Part shown: positions 27,887 to 36,659 of the stretch, piece after piece
Position numbering within the stretch: position 1 is the stretch's first letter
Layout: the number at the start of each line of letters is the position of its first letter
From: Cyanobium usitatum str. Tous
GTDB lineage: Bacteria; Cyanobacteriota; Cyanobacteriia; PCC-6307; Cyanobiaceae
Direction: 5' to 3'
DNA length: 64,000 nucleotides
Assembly: GCF_003011885.1 (NCBI RefSeq)
Contig: NZ_PXXO01000002.1
Coordinates: forward strand, 124,001 to 188,000
The notes under the pieces: model-generated
What the model was told of the DNA's origin: nothing
Databases searched by the model: none
Seen by the model: only the letters and a program-made list of their open reading frames with translations
Made by a program: the position numbers and the translations under genes

Positions 27887-28301
27887 CCTCAGCATGGGCG
27901 ATAACCCGGCGGCAAAACTCCACCAGCTCCTCCGGCGTCATGTCGTGTTTGGCGTCGTTGGTTCGCCAGGCGCAGATAACGAAATTTGGCTCGGGAAGAT
28001 TGGAATGGTGATCGATTGTGGGAAGTAGGGCGTATAGCTTCTTGTGTGCGCCGCTTCCAGCTTCAGCTTCCCGGTTGTCGTAGGTGCCAATCAGATGCCA
28101 GTCGAGCTGCTCGCCGGTCCAGTGGTCCAGGCCGCCCGATGCAACCACGGCGTTGTGAATGGCGATGCGGTATTCCTGCACGTTGCTGCTGCCGCCACGT
28201 TTCTGATCCCGCTTGCACAGGGTGACAGCCTTGCGCTGCACCCAACCGGGGTAGGTGCGGGCGGCTGTCTCAGGCAGCCAGGCAGGTGGGCTCGTATCCA
28301 T
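27855..28301 (-). CDS. HNH-nuclease-like hypothetical protein
   Basis: A 148-residue protein. Positively charged N-terminal half (YPGWVQRKAVTLCKRDQKRG), then SGGLDHWTGEQLDWHLIGTYDN, LLPTIDHHS and CAWRTNDAKHDMTPEELVEF. The pattern TGExLxW, xPTIDH and NDAKHDxxxEE resembles an HNH-fold nuclease without the zinc cysteines; this is inference from motif shape. Similar unknowns occur in other bacteria. It overlaps the end of the convergent transporter by 32 bases. It could be metabolic rather than a nuclease. Confidence 0.6.
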   Translation of the reverse strand: MDTSPPAWLPETAARTYPGWVQRKAVTLCKRDQKRGGSSNVQEYRIAIHNAVVASGGLDHWTGEQLDWHLIGTYDNREAEAGSGAHKKLYALLPTIDHHSNLPEPNFVICAWRTNDAKHDMTPEELVEFCRRVIAHAEAKTASVADCG

Positions 28302-28318
28302 CCTTCAAGTCTTGCTGA

Positions 28319-28786
28319 TCAGCCCCTTGCCTTGAGTGGTAGCGGGTCGGTGATCCAGGTCTGCTGGCCGTCAGCGCCGGCAGATGGGGCAGGGCCCACG
28401 GGGCGGGCCAAACGCCAGCTTTGGCCGCGCTCGCCCCGCTGCAGAAAGAGCTCAAAGGGACTGTCCACCCGGATCGGATCGCCAGCGAGGCGCCAGTCGA
28501 ACTGACCCTCCAGCCGCAGCCCCTTGGCCTCACCGATCCCGATCGGCCGCTGCTGAGCCACCCGCACCCGACTCACCTCCGGCATGCCGCCGGCATCTAG
28601 GGCCAGAGCATCGGCGATGGCGCCCTGGGTGAGCTGAATCTGCAACTCAAGCGCCTGCAACAACACCGATCGCGGCGGCTGAGCGGTAGCACTGCAACCA
28701 GTGAGCACCATGCAAACCATCAACAGCAATGGCAGCAACCAGGCGCTCAACCGAGGAGGCAGCAGGGGCTGGGCATGGCTGAACAC
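28319..28786 (-). CDS. Hypothetical lipoprotein
   Basis: From GTG 28786 (or TTG 28750) this gives about 155 residues with a lipoprotein signal: WLLPLLLMVCMVLTGCSA, lipobox LTGC. The mature part has LLQALELQIQLTQGAI, then RLEGQFDWRLAGDPIRVD and GQSWRLARP, a likely small beta-rich domain. No family is recognised. The start is uncertain because the frame stays open upstream into ruvA; these starts fit the divergent ruvA at 28820. Confidence 0.65.
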   Translation of the reverse strand: MFSHAQPLLPPRLSAWLLPLLLMVCMVLTGCSATAQPPRSVLLQALELQIQLTQGAIADALALDAGGMPEVSRVRVAQQRPIGIGEAKGLRLEGQFDWRLAGDPIRVDSPFELFLQRGERGQSWRLARPVGPAPSAGADGQQTWITDPLPLKARG

Positions 28787-28819
28787 GGCGGGCACGATGG
28801 GGAACCTATTACTGACTCC

Positions 28820-29467
28820 ATGATCGGCTGGCTGCAAGGGCAACTCAACCATCCCTGGCAGCAGGACAAGCGCTATGGCCTGCTGCTTGTGTGTCAGGGG
28901 GTGGGTTACGAGGTTCAGGTGAGCCAGCGGCAATGGCAGCAGCTGCCGCAGGAGGGCAGTGCGCTGGGGCTGCACACCCACTTGGCCATCCGCGATGACG
29001 CCTGGATTCTCTACGGCTTTGGTGAGCGCCACGAAAGGGATCTGTTTCGAGAATTGGTTGCCGTCAGCGGCGTTGGGCCCCAGATGGGCCTGGGATTACT
29101 GGGAGTGATGGATCCCAGGGAGTTGGTGCAAGCCATCGTGCAGACCGATCTACGCAGGCTCTGCCAGGCACCCGGGGTGGGAAAGCGCACCGCCGAGCGC
29201 TTGGCTGTTGAGCTGCGGACCAAACTGCAGCAGCGGTTTCTGGGGCAACTGGAAAACCACGGCGATCCGGATTCGCTGGCGGACGGCCCCCTGCTGCCGG
29301 CAGAAGGCCGTGATGAAGTGCAGCTAACCCTGGCTGCTCTGGGCTACGAAGCCCTTGAAATCCATCGCGCCCTACGCGCCGTAGCCGCCGTCGGCATGGG
29401 GGAGTCGGCCGGGGCAGAAGATTGGATCCGAGAGTGCTTGCGCTGGCTATCCCGCCCAATGGACTGA
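28820..29467 (+). CDS. ruvA: Holliday junction branch-migration protein RuvA
   Basis: A 215-residue RuvA, the tetrameric junction-binding partner of RuvB. It begins MIGWLQGQL (OB domain), has two helix-hairpin-helix motifs ([14 protein letters not shown] and [18 protein letters not shown]), and a C-terminal RuvB-binding domain with [18 protein letters not shown] 28820 matches the standard RuvA start; frames upstream of it are not conserved. Confidence 0.95.
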   Translation: MIGWLQGQLNHPWQQDKRYGLLLVCQGVGYEVQVSQRQWQQLPQEGSALGLHTHLAIRDDAWILYGFGERHERDLFRELVAVSGVGPQMGLGLLGVMDPRELVQAIVQTDLRRLCQAPGVGKRTAERLAVELRTKLQQRFLGQLENHGDPDSLADGPLLPAEGRDEVQLTLAALGYEALEIHRALRAVAAVGMGESAGAEDWIRECLRWLSRPMD

Positions 29468-29559
29468 GACGGCAATATCAATATCCGCCAGAAGGTATGG
29501 TGGGAACTTGCACCGTAGGTCCCCAAACCGGGCCCAGCCTGCGTTTTATTCCCCAGCCC

Positions 29560-29829
29560 ATGCCGCTCACCACCACCAAAAAACAGGAACTGATCAACGG
29601 TCACCAGACCCATGGCACAGACACCGGATCGGTGGAAGTCCAGGTGGCCATGCTCAGTGAGCGGGTCAGCCAGCTGACCGGCCATCTGCAGAAAAACAAG
29701 CACGATTTTTCTTCGCGCCAAGGCCTGCTCAAGATGATCGGACGCCGTAAGCGCCTGCTTGGTTACCTAAATGGCATCAGCAAGGAGCGCTACAGCGCTT
29801 TGATCGCCAAGCTCGGTATCCGGGGCTGA
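29560..29829 (+). CDS. rpsO: 30S ribosomal protein S15
   Basis: An 89-residue S15, binding 16S rRNA. It has [37 protein letters not shown] and RRKRLLGYL, all typical. The ATG at 29560 gives normal length; the 92-base gap from ruvA holds TATGGT (29496-29501), a possible -10 box. Followed closely by the PAM68-like gene. Confidence 0.97.
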   Translation: MPLTTTKKQELINGHQTHGTDTGSVEVQVAMLSERVSQLTGHLQKNKHDFSSRQGLLKMIGRRKRLLGYLNGISKERYSALIAKLGIRG

Positions 29830-29840
29830 TCGAGGCAGCC

Positions 29841-30245
29841 ATGGCCGGAAAGGGAATGCATGGTCGCGCCCAATCGGGCAAAGGCAACCCAAAACCGCCC
29901 CGGCGTTCCGGTCCCAGCCAGCAGGTAATCCCTGATGCGGTTGCCAATCGCATGGCGCGCCGAATTGCAATCGGCACCGGCATTCCCACTGTCATGGGCA
30001 TGGGCGTATTTGTTGGTAGCTACCTGTTAGTGAGCCGCCAAATTTTTGACGTTCCACCCAGTGCCACCTTGGCGGCATCGGGTGGATGTTTTTTTCTAGG
30101 GCTGTTGGGCCTGAGCTTTGGTGTGCTTTCCGCAAGCTGGGAAGAGAAGCCAGGCAGCCTGTTCGGCACCGAGCAGATCGGGCTAAATATCAGCCGCTTG
30201 CGCAGCTCCCTGAAAGCAATGCGACAGGATCCGCCCAATCGATGA
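29841..30245 (+). CDS. PAM68-like photosystem II assembly protein (DUF3464)
   Basis: A 134-residue membrane protein with a basic, Pro-rich N-terminus, two spans (PTVMGMGVFVGSYLLVS and GGCFFLGLLGLSFGVLSASW), and a closing GLNISRLRSSLKAMR. Length, two spans and the VIPDAVANRMARRIAI segment fit the PAM68 / Sll0933 family, which helps early photosystem II assembly. It lies 11 bases after rpsO. Confidence 0.88.
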   Translation: MAGKGMHGRAQSGKGNPKPPRRSGPSQQVIPDAVANRMARRIAIGTGIPTVMGMGVFVGSYLLVSRQIFDVPPSATLAASGGCFFLGLLGLSFGVLSASWEEKPGSLFGTEQIGLNISRLRSSLKAMRQDPPNR

Positions 30246-30343
30246 ATAGAAAGAGCTCCCAACGGCTGTAGCAGGGCACACAAAACTAAGTGATCCTCAT
30301 CACAATGCAAAGAACGAATAATCTGGGATGATATGATTTTTGT

Positions 30344-31021
30344 ATGCCAAGAAAGCTATTAATTCAAATACTTTTCATAGGAGCAATTACCCTATCGCTT
30401 GCCCATCTTTTTGATTTTCAGATCGAAAGCTTTCTCAAGTTAGAAAACCGAAAAGAGCCTGATTTGATAAAACTGTTTAGGGTGTGGGGATTCCTCGGCA
30501 CCTGGGTTCTGATAGCGATAACAGCTCGGCTACTAGCTGAGCCTGACAGGCCAGGAGCAATGATGGGATGGACACAACATCTCTACCGAAAGGAATGGCT
30601 TCTAGTTACCTCTCCCTTGATATCCGGTGCAGCCGCAGAGATCGGGAAACTTTTCATCCGGAGACTACGCCCGCACGGTGAATTCTACTATATTTACAGA
30701 AGCTGGATAATAGATCCATTCAGCAACTCCGGAATGGGCCTTCCAAGCTCCCACACGGCAGTTGCATTTGGAGGCAGCACAATTCTTCTCCTGCTATTTC
30801 CAAAATTAAGCACTCCAGCAATCGTCATGGCAGTTGGCTGCATGACAACGAGGGTATTGAGCGGCGCCCATTATATGAGCGATGGAATCGGTGGAGCCCT
30901 AATCGGCATCATTTCCGGCCATTTATCAATCAAAGCATATGACTATTTCAAACGAAAGTCACAAAGCATTGGAGTAATTAGATTCAACCCAGCCTTTCTT
31001 CTTAACCGCGAGAACAATTAG
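30344..31021 (+). CDS. PAP2 superfamily membrane phosphatase
   Basis: A 225-residue PAP2 phosphatase with about six spans. The three catalytic motifs are KLFIRRLRP (motif 1), GLPSSHTAVAF (motif 2, PSSH) and TRVLSGAHYMSDGIGG (motif 3, with catalytic His and Asp). Substrates may be phosphatidate or undecaprenyl diphosphate. The gene is visibly AT-richer than its surroundings: bases 30361-30420 contain 20 G or C. Codon use differs too, suggesting recent acquisition. A TATGAT sits six bases before the ATG. Confidence 0.88.
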   Translation: MPRKLLIQILFIGAITLSLAHLFDFQIESFLKLENRKEPDLIKLFRVWGFLGTWVLIAITARLLAEPDRPGAMMGWTQHLYRKEWLLVTSPLISGAAAEIGKLFIRRLRPHGEFYYIYRSWIIDPFSNSGMGLPSSHTAVAFGGSTILLLLFPKLSTPAIVMAVGCMTTRVLSGAHYMSDGIGGALIGIISGHLSIKAYDYFKRKSQSIGVIRFNPAFLLNRENN

Positions 31022-31061
31022 AAATGGAGCATACTATGGAGAGCGCTCACACCAGGGAAGT

Positions 31062-31110
31062 ATATAAGCTTCAGGCAGGGTAGCAGCTTTAAGAATGATA
31101 TAAGCTTCAG
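31062..31110. repeat. Two direct copies of a 13-bp element
   Basis: ATATAAGCTTCAG occurs at 31062-31074 and 31098-31110, 36 bases apart, in the 139-base gap between the convergent PAP2 and dnaE genes. No coding sequence or terminator hairpin was seen here. The copies may mark a former insertion or recombination event. Confidence 0.7.
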
Positions 31111-31160
31111 AAACAGTTCAAATGCAAGGCGGAAAGCAACAAATAAAGCGCATGCTGATG

Positions 31161-34100
31161 CTAAGCGGCCACCATGGCTGAGCTGACCCGAGCCTGGAAA
31201 TCCGCCGAGGCAAGTGTGTCGAGCGCCGAGGCGACATCGACCACACAGAACTGTGGACCAAGCCGCACAAAGCGTATCTCATCATTGTGCCGAACCAGAG
31301 CCACCACAGGTACTCGCAGGCCAGCCTGGTCCTGGGGTGGCTTGTGGCGATGTAGGCACTCGCGCAGGCGGTGCTGAATGGCGATGTCGGCGGCCTGATC
31401 GGCAGGCAAATCGACCATCAACAACTGCAGATCGTCAATGGAGCGGCAGTCTTCGACAATTAATTGCACTCGATCATCGCGGCGATCTACCGAGGCCCAC
31501 ACCAGCAAGCGCGCATCCACCATTAGGTGGTCGGCTAAACGGGCATAGCTTTTAGGAAACACGACCGCCTCACAGCTGCCGGTTAGGTCCTCAAGCTGAA
31601 GCACGGCCATCCGGTCGCCCTTGCGGGTGTTCACCTGGCGCAGCTCAGGCACCATCACAATTGCGCTCACTTTGGCCTTGTCGGCCATCTCGTCGAGATT
31701 GCCCAGGGCGACCGGCGACAGCAACTTCACCTGCTGGGCCAACTGCTTCAGGGGGTGGTCTGATAAGTAGAAGCCCACCAACTCCTTTTCCAGGCGGAGT
31801 TTTTCGGTTGGGGGATAGTCGCGCACCGGAGCCGCCTTGGGGGCGGTGCTGATATCGCCCAGGCCGGTGGCATTGGAACCCCCAGCAGAGTCGGCTGCGG
31901 CGGTGGCGCCAAACAAATCAAAGAGGTTGCCCTGACCGCTGGCCCGATCCTTGGCACGGGAGCTGGCCCAGTCGATCACCAGATCCAGATCCGCCATCAA
32001 TTGGGCGCGATTGCCCAGAGGCTCGAGGGCATCAAGTGCTCCTGAATGGATTAGGGCCTCCAAGGCGCGGCGGTTGAGCTGCTGTCCAGGAATGCGATCG
32101 CATAGCTCAGCTAGGGAGTTGAAACCACCATCGCCAGAGCGGGCCTCAATCAACTGTCGAATCGCCCCATCACCCAGATTGCGAACGGCCGAAAGACCAA
32201 AAAGAATCCGATCACCAACGGGTGTGAAATCGATGCCAGAAGCATTTACATCAGGGGGCATCACCTCGACACCCATTGCATTGCAGTTTGCGATATATCG
32301 CTGCACCTTGGCCGAGTCTCCGGCATTGACTGTGAGCAGCGCCGCCATGTAGGCAACTGGATAGTGGGCCTTTAGGTAAGCCGTCTGATAGGTCACCGCG
32401 CCGTAGGCGGTGGAATGGCTCTTGTTGAAACAGTATTCAGCAAACAAAACCATCTGCTCAAAAAGTGCCTCCGCTATTCGCGGTTCGACGCCACGTTCCG
32501 TGGCACCACTAACAAAAAGCCCTTGGTGTTTCTCCATCTCACTTTTTTTCTTCTTACCCATCGCCCGCCGCAGCAGGTCTGCTTCGCCTAGGGAGTAGCC
32601 AGCCAATTCCTGAGCGATCTTCATGATCTGCTCTTGGTAAACCATGATCCCATAGGTCTCCTTAAGGATCGGCTCAAGCTTCTCGTGGGCTACATCAATT
32701 ACCTCCCTACCGTGCTTGCGATTAATGAATTTTGGGATCAGGCCTGCATCAAGCGGACCGGGCCGGTATAGGGCCAAAATAGAAGAGATGTCCTCAAGCG
32801 ATGAGGGCTTGAGATCGCGCACAATCTGGCGCATGCCACTGGATTCAAGCTGGAAGATGCCCTCCAGATCACCACGAGCAAGCAGGGCATAGGTACCCTC
32901 GTCATTAAGAGGGAGATCATCAGGATCAACCTTGATGCCGCTATATTGCTGCACAAGATCGACAGTTTTATCGATCATTGTGAGGTTTTTGAGGCCGAGA
33001 AAGTCCATTTTCAATAGACCCATCGACTCCACATCTTCCATGAAGTATTGAGTAATCACCTGGCCATCGTTGTTGCACTGCAGGGGGACCAATTCATCAA
33101 GGGGCTCCGCTGCAATCACCACACCAGCCGCATGCACGCCAAAGGTCTTGTTTGTGCCCTCAATACGCATTGCCATATCAACCCAGCGCTGTACCACTGG
33201 GTCTTTTTCATATTTCTCGCGAAATTCTGGAGCCGGTGATTCGGCTCCGATCATTTCCTTGAGCTTGGCAGGTTTGCCCCGCACCACAGGGATCAACTTG
33301 GCCAGGCGATCAGCATCGCCATAGGGAATATCAAGTACGCGGGCCACATCCTTGAGCACCGCTTTTGATGTCATGCGGTTGAAGGTGATGATCTGGGCCA
33401 CCTTTTCTTCGCCATAGCGCTTAGTTACATAGTCGATAACTTCGCCACGCCGCTCGATACAGAAGTCCGTATCAATATCCGGCATCGACTTGCGCTCAGG
33501 GTTCAAGAACCGCTCAAAAAGCAAGCCATTAGTAACCGGGTCAATGTTGGTGATACCCAGGGCGTAGGCCACCAAGGAACCCGCAGCTGAACCACGACCC
33601 GGCCCCACAGGTATGCCGTTGTCCCGGGCGAAGCGGATGTAGTCCCACACCACTAGGAAGTAGGTGGGAAAACCCATCTGCTCCATTACCTGAAGCTCAA
33701 AGGCGAGGCGATCGCCATATTGGGGCTCGAAGCTAACGTCATCACTCAGGCGTAGGCGCTGCCGGAGGCCCTGCTCGGCCACCTCAGTGAGATAGCTCAC
33801 CGCTGTGTGCCCAGTCGGGATCGGGAAGCGGGGCATCTGATAGCGGCCGAGGATGTCGTAGGCCTCGACCTTTTCAGCCACCTTGGCTGTGTTCGCAACA
33901 GCCCGCTCAATCAGCTCGGCAGGAAGGTGGTCATTGAACAGGGAGAGCATCTCTGCCTCCCCCTTGATGTATTCCGTACCCGTGTAGCGCAGACGCTTCA
34001 CGTCGCTGATCAACTTGCCTGTGAGTACGCAGAGCAGCGCGTCATGGGCTTCTACGTCGTTGGCACTTAAGTAATGGGCATCATTGGTGGCGATCAGTTC

Positions 34101-34703
34101 AATACCCAGCTCGGCACCGAGGCGGGCAATCCCGGTGTTAACGATGCGGTCTTCGATGCCGCCATGATCCTGGATTTCCAGGTAGAAGTCGTCGCCAAAA
34201 GTTTGTTGATACCAGCTGGCAACCTCCCGTGCCGCATCGGGCCGGCCGTGCAAAATCGCCTGAGGAATTTCGCCTCCCAGGCAGGCAGTAGCCACGATCA
34301 AACCTTCGCTGTACTGGCTCAACAATTGCTTGTCGATACAGGCACGGGCAAAGATGCCTCGGCCGCGCATGCCGCGTAGGTGGCTGATGCTGGTGAGCTT
34401 GACCAAGTTGCGATAGCCGACCGCATTTTTGGCTAGCACCACCAAGTGGTAGCGGCGCTCCTTTTTCTGCTGAGGATCATCAATGGAGCCATTGATGACA
34501 TACATCTCATTGCCGATGATCGGCTTGATCCCGGCCTTGGCGCAAAGCTTGAGCAGCTCAATGGCGCCATACATGACGCCGTGATCGGTGAGTGCCAGGG
34601 CTGGCATGCCCAGCTCCACGGCCCGATCCACCATCGCAGGCAACTGGCTCGCCCCGTCTAGAAGGCTGTAGTCGCTGTGGTTGTGGAGCGGAACGAAGGC
34701 CAA
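31161..34703 (-). CDS. dnaE: DNA polymerase III alpha subunit, unsplit
   Basis: An 1180-residue replicative polymerase. It has the PHP domain ([16 protein letters not shown] and [10 protein letters not shown]), [12 protein letters not shown]-like motif at 368-377, catalytic PDIDTDF (D409, D411) and KMDFLG (D567), a helix-hairpin-helix region, and an OB-fold near the C-terminus ([16 protein letters not shown]). The AEY-CFN junction (residues 755-760), where many cyanobacteria carry the split intein, is uninterrupted. The start is read as TTG 34703. Confidence 0.97.
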   Translation of the reverse strand: MAFVPLHNHSDYSLLDGASQLPAMVDRAVELGMPALALTDHGVMYGAIELLKLCAKAGIKPIIGNEMYVINGSIDDPQQKKERRYHLVVLAKNAVGYRNLVKLTSISHLRGMRGRGIFARACIDKQLLSQYSEGLIVATACLGGEIPQAILHGRPDAAREVASWYQQTFGDDFYLEIQDHGGIEDRIVNTGIARLGAELGIELIATNDAHYLSANDVEAHDALLCVLTGKLISDVKRLRYTGTEYIKGEAEMLSLFNDHLPAELIERAVANTAKVAEKVEAYDILGRYQMPRFPIPTGHTAVSYLTEVAEQGLRQRLRLSDDVSFEPQYGDRLAFELQVMEQMGFPTYFLVVWDYIRFARDNGIPVGPGRGSAAGSLVAYALGITNIDPVTNGLLFERFLNPERKSMPDIDTDFCIERRGEVIDYVTKRYGEEKVAQIITFNRMTSKAVLKDVARVLDIPYGDADRLAKLIPVVRGKPAKLKEMIGAESPAPEFREKYEKDPVVQRWVDMAMRIEGTNKTFGVHAAGVVIAAEPLDELVPLQCNNDGQVITQYFMEDVESMGLLKMDFLGLKNLTMIDKTVDLVQQYSGIKVDPDDLPLNDEGTYALLARGDLEGIFQLESSGMRQIVRDLKPSSLEDISSILALYRPGPLDAGLIPKFINRKHGREVIDVAHEKLEPILKETYGIMVYQEQIMKIAQELAGYSLGEADLLRRAMGKKKKSEMEKHQGLFVSGATERGVEPRIAEALFEQMVLFAEYCFNKSHSTAYGAVTYQTAYLKAHYPVAYMAALLTVNAGDSAKVQRYIANCNAMGVEVMPPDVNASGIDFTPVGDRILFGLSAVRNLGDGAIRQLIEARSGDGGFNSLAELCDRIPGQQLNRRALEALIHSGALDALEPLGNRAQLMADLDLVIDWASSRAKDRASGQGNLFDLFGATAAADSAGGSNATGLGDISTAPKAAPVRDYPPTEKLRLEKELVGFYLSDHPLKQLAQQVKLLSPVALGNLDEMADKAKVSAIVMVPELRQVNTRKGDRMAVLQLEDLTGSCEAVVFPKSYARLADHLMVDARLLVWASVDRRDDRVQLIVEDCRSIDDLQLLMVDLPADQAADIAIQHRLRECLHRHKPPQDQAGLRVPVVALVRHNDEIRFVRLGPQFCVVDVASALDTLASADFQARVSSAMVAA

Positions 34704-34770
34704 GGGCAGGTCTAGCCGGAAGGCATCGGAAGCCTCCCCAAGCTAGGCGACCACGCAAGATCCGGTGTCA

Positions 34771-34793
34771 TTTGCGCGCCAGAGCGGCGCAAA
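34771..34793. terminator. Possible hairpin between gatA and dnaE
   Basis: TTTGCGC (34771-34777) and GCGCAAA (34787-34793) form a 7-bp inverted repeat around a 9-base loop in the 113-base gap. It could end leftward gatA transcription, but only three T residues belong to each arm and no T-run follows. It could instead be a regulatory site for dnaE. Confidence 0.35.
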
Positions 34794-34816
34794 ACCACTA
34801 GATCTGGGGTCAGTCC

Positions 34817-36301
34817 CTAGGGCACCAATGGGGCCACTGGCCGAGCCTGCATCACCTGAGCGGCCTGTTCGTAGTGGTGGGCCACCTGAAGCAGGCGCGG
34901 CTCTTCAAGCACTCCCGTGATCAGCTGCAGACCAATCGGCAGGCCCTCGAGATCAAAGCCGCAGGGCACATTGATGGCAGGCAGGCCAGCCATGTTTGCC
35001 GGGATGGTGAGCAGGTCGGCGAGGTACATAGCCAAGGGGTCGTCGCTGTGGGCGCCAAAGCCAAAGGCCGTGGTGGGCGAGGTGGGGGTGAGCAGCACAT
35101 CCACTGCCTCGAAGGCTCGGTCAAAGTCTCGCCGAATCAAGGTGCGCACCTGCTGGGCTTTCTTGTAGTAGGCGTCCACATATCCGGCCGAGAGGGCGTA
35201 GGTGCCGATCAGGATGCGGCGCTGCACCTCGTCGCCAAAGCCCTCAGCCCGGCTGCGGGCCGTCATCTCGGCAAGGCTGGTGGCATCCGGGGCCCGGTAG
35301 CCGTATTTGACACCGTCGTAGCGGGCCAGGTTTGCAGAGGCCTCTGATGGCGCGATTACGTAGTAGGTGGCGATGCCGTCGTTGAAGCGGGGGCAGCTCA
35401 CATCCACCAGCTCGCAGCCCAGGGCCTCCAACTGGGCGGCAGCGGCCAGCACAGCAGCCTTCACCTGGGGATCAAGGCCCTCAGCTTCGAAGCACTCGCG
35501 CACCATGCCCACCCTCAAACCAGCAACAGGTTGGTCAAGGGCGGCGACGTAATCGGGCACGGGGGCCTGCAGGCAGGTGGCATCGCGCGGATCCGCACCG
35601 GCGATCACCTGCAGCAGCTCGGCCGCATCCGCCACCGAGTTGGTGAACGGGCCCACCTGGTCGAGGGAGCTGGCAAAGGCGACCAGGCCGTAGCGGCTGA
35701 CGCGGCCATAGGTGGGCTTCAATCCCACCACCCCGCAGAAGGAGGCGGGCTGGCGAATCGATCCGCCAGTGTCGGAGCCAAGAGCGGCGATGCACTCGCC
35801 TGCAGCCACCGCGGCGGCGCTGCCACCGGAGCTACCACCAGGCACCCTCTCTGGATTCCAAGGGTTGCGGCTGGGTCCGAAGGCTGAGGTCTCGGTGGAG
35901 CTGCCCATGGCGAACTCATCGAGGTTTGTCTTGCCAAGCAAGACAGCTCCCGACTGCCAGAGGCGGTCGGTAACAGTGCTCTCGTAGGGGGGGACGAAGT
36001 GCTCCAGCATGCGACTGGAGCAGGTGGTAGGGACCCCCTTAGTGCAGAGGTTGTCCTTGATTGCCAGAGGAATACCTGCCAGGGGTGGCAAATCTTCTCC
36101 AGCAGCGAGGCGGGCGTCGATGTGGTCCGCATCAGCCCTGGCCCGCTCGGCAGTTATCTCCAGATAGGCGTGAACGGTGGGATCAACCGCCTGGATGCGG
36201 GCCAGATGGTGTTCGGTGAGTTCACGGGCTGAAACGTCACCATTGCGCAGCTGCTGACGCCATTGAGCAATCCCCTGTTCGCGCGAATCAGCGATCCCCA
36301 T
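34817..36301 (-). CDS. gatA: Asp-tRNA(Asn)/Glu-tRNA(Gln) amidotransferase subunit A
   Basis: A 494-residue amidase of the GatCAB complex that turns misacylated Glu-tRNA(Gln) into Gln-tRNA(Gln). The triad is visible: Lys in IPLAIKDN (residue 82), the cis-Ser in VPGGSSGGS (157) and the nucleophile in [10 protein letters not shown] (181), with spacing as in characterised GatA. ATG 36301 was chosen over an adjacent TTG. No gatB or gatC is in the window. Confidence 0.96.
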   Translation of the reverse strand: MGIADSREQGIAQWRQQLRNGDVSARELTEHHLARIQAVDPTVHAYLEITAERARADADHIDARLAAGEDLPPLAGIPLAIKDNLCTKGVPTTCSSRMLEHFVPPYESTVTDRLWQSGAVLLGKTNLDEFAMGSSTETSAFGPSRNPWNPERVPGGSSGGSAAAVAAGECIAALGSDTGGSIRQPASFCGVVGLKPTYGRVSRYGLVAFASSLDQVGPFTNSVADAAELLQVIAGADPRDATCLQAPVPDYVAALDQPVAGLRVGMVRECFEAEGLDPQVKAAVLAAAAQLEALGCELVDVSCPRFNDGIATYYVIAPSEASANLARYDGVKYGYRAPDATSLAEMTARSRAEGFGDEVQRRILIGTYALSAGYVDAYYKKAQQVRTLIRRDFDRAFEAVDVLLTPTSPTTAFGFGAHSDDPLAMYLADLLTIPANMAGLPAINVPCGFDLEGLPIGLQLITGVLEEPRLLQVAHHYEQAAQVMQARPVAPLVP

Positions 36302-36358
36302 CAACCCTGTTGCCAGTTGGATTGGACGCTATCAGCCAGCGGCAACGGCCACTAGCCC

Positions 36359-36598
36359 TCAGTCGAGCTCGGTGAGCGGTTCGCCCCGTCGGGTGCGCAG
36401 TAACTGGTGATCCAGAGAACCCGGAGATTCGGCCCGGAGGTCGTTCAAGAAAGCCGGCAGATGGCTTTCCAGGGTGCCGCGACGCACGAAGGGGCCAAAC
36501 CAATAAACAGCGTTGGGAGAGTGGGTTTCTACCCGTGCCCACCAGGCCAGGCCCAGACCATTAGCGCAGCTGCGCACTGGCCACAGCAGGGGATTCAT
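36359..36598 (-). CDS. DUF1816 protein
   Basis: A 79-residue protein, MNPLLWPVRSCANGLGLAWW then RVETHSPNAVYWFGPFVRRG and a C-terminal HLPAFLNDLRAESPG. The WWARVET plus YxFGPF pattern fits DUF1816, a small cyanobacterial family related in fold to the CpcD linker domain. A link to the phycobilisome is possible but not shown. It lies 61 bases after the TrmH-family gene and before gatA on the same strand. Confidence 0.75.
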   Translation of the reverse strand: MNPLLWPVRSCANGLGLAWWARVETHSPNAVYWFGPFVRRGTLESHLPAFLNDLRAESPGSLDHQLLRTRRGEPLTELD

Positions 36599-36659
36599 GG
36601 GGCAGGAGCGGCTTGTATTCCATTCTGCCCGCCGTCGGTACCGTGGCTTGGGGGTTGAG

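Noticed and set aside
29496-29520. Possible S15 leader structure before rpsO (GGTG...CACC).
   Set aside because: Only a 4-bp stem is visible; not enough to support a regulatory RNA.
32430-32432. Possible split-intein boundary in dnaE.
   Set aside because: The reading frame is continuous through AEY-CFN with no intein sequence.
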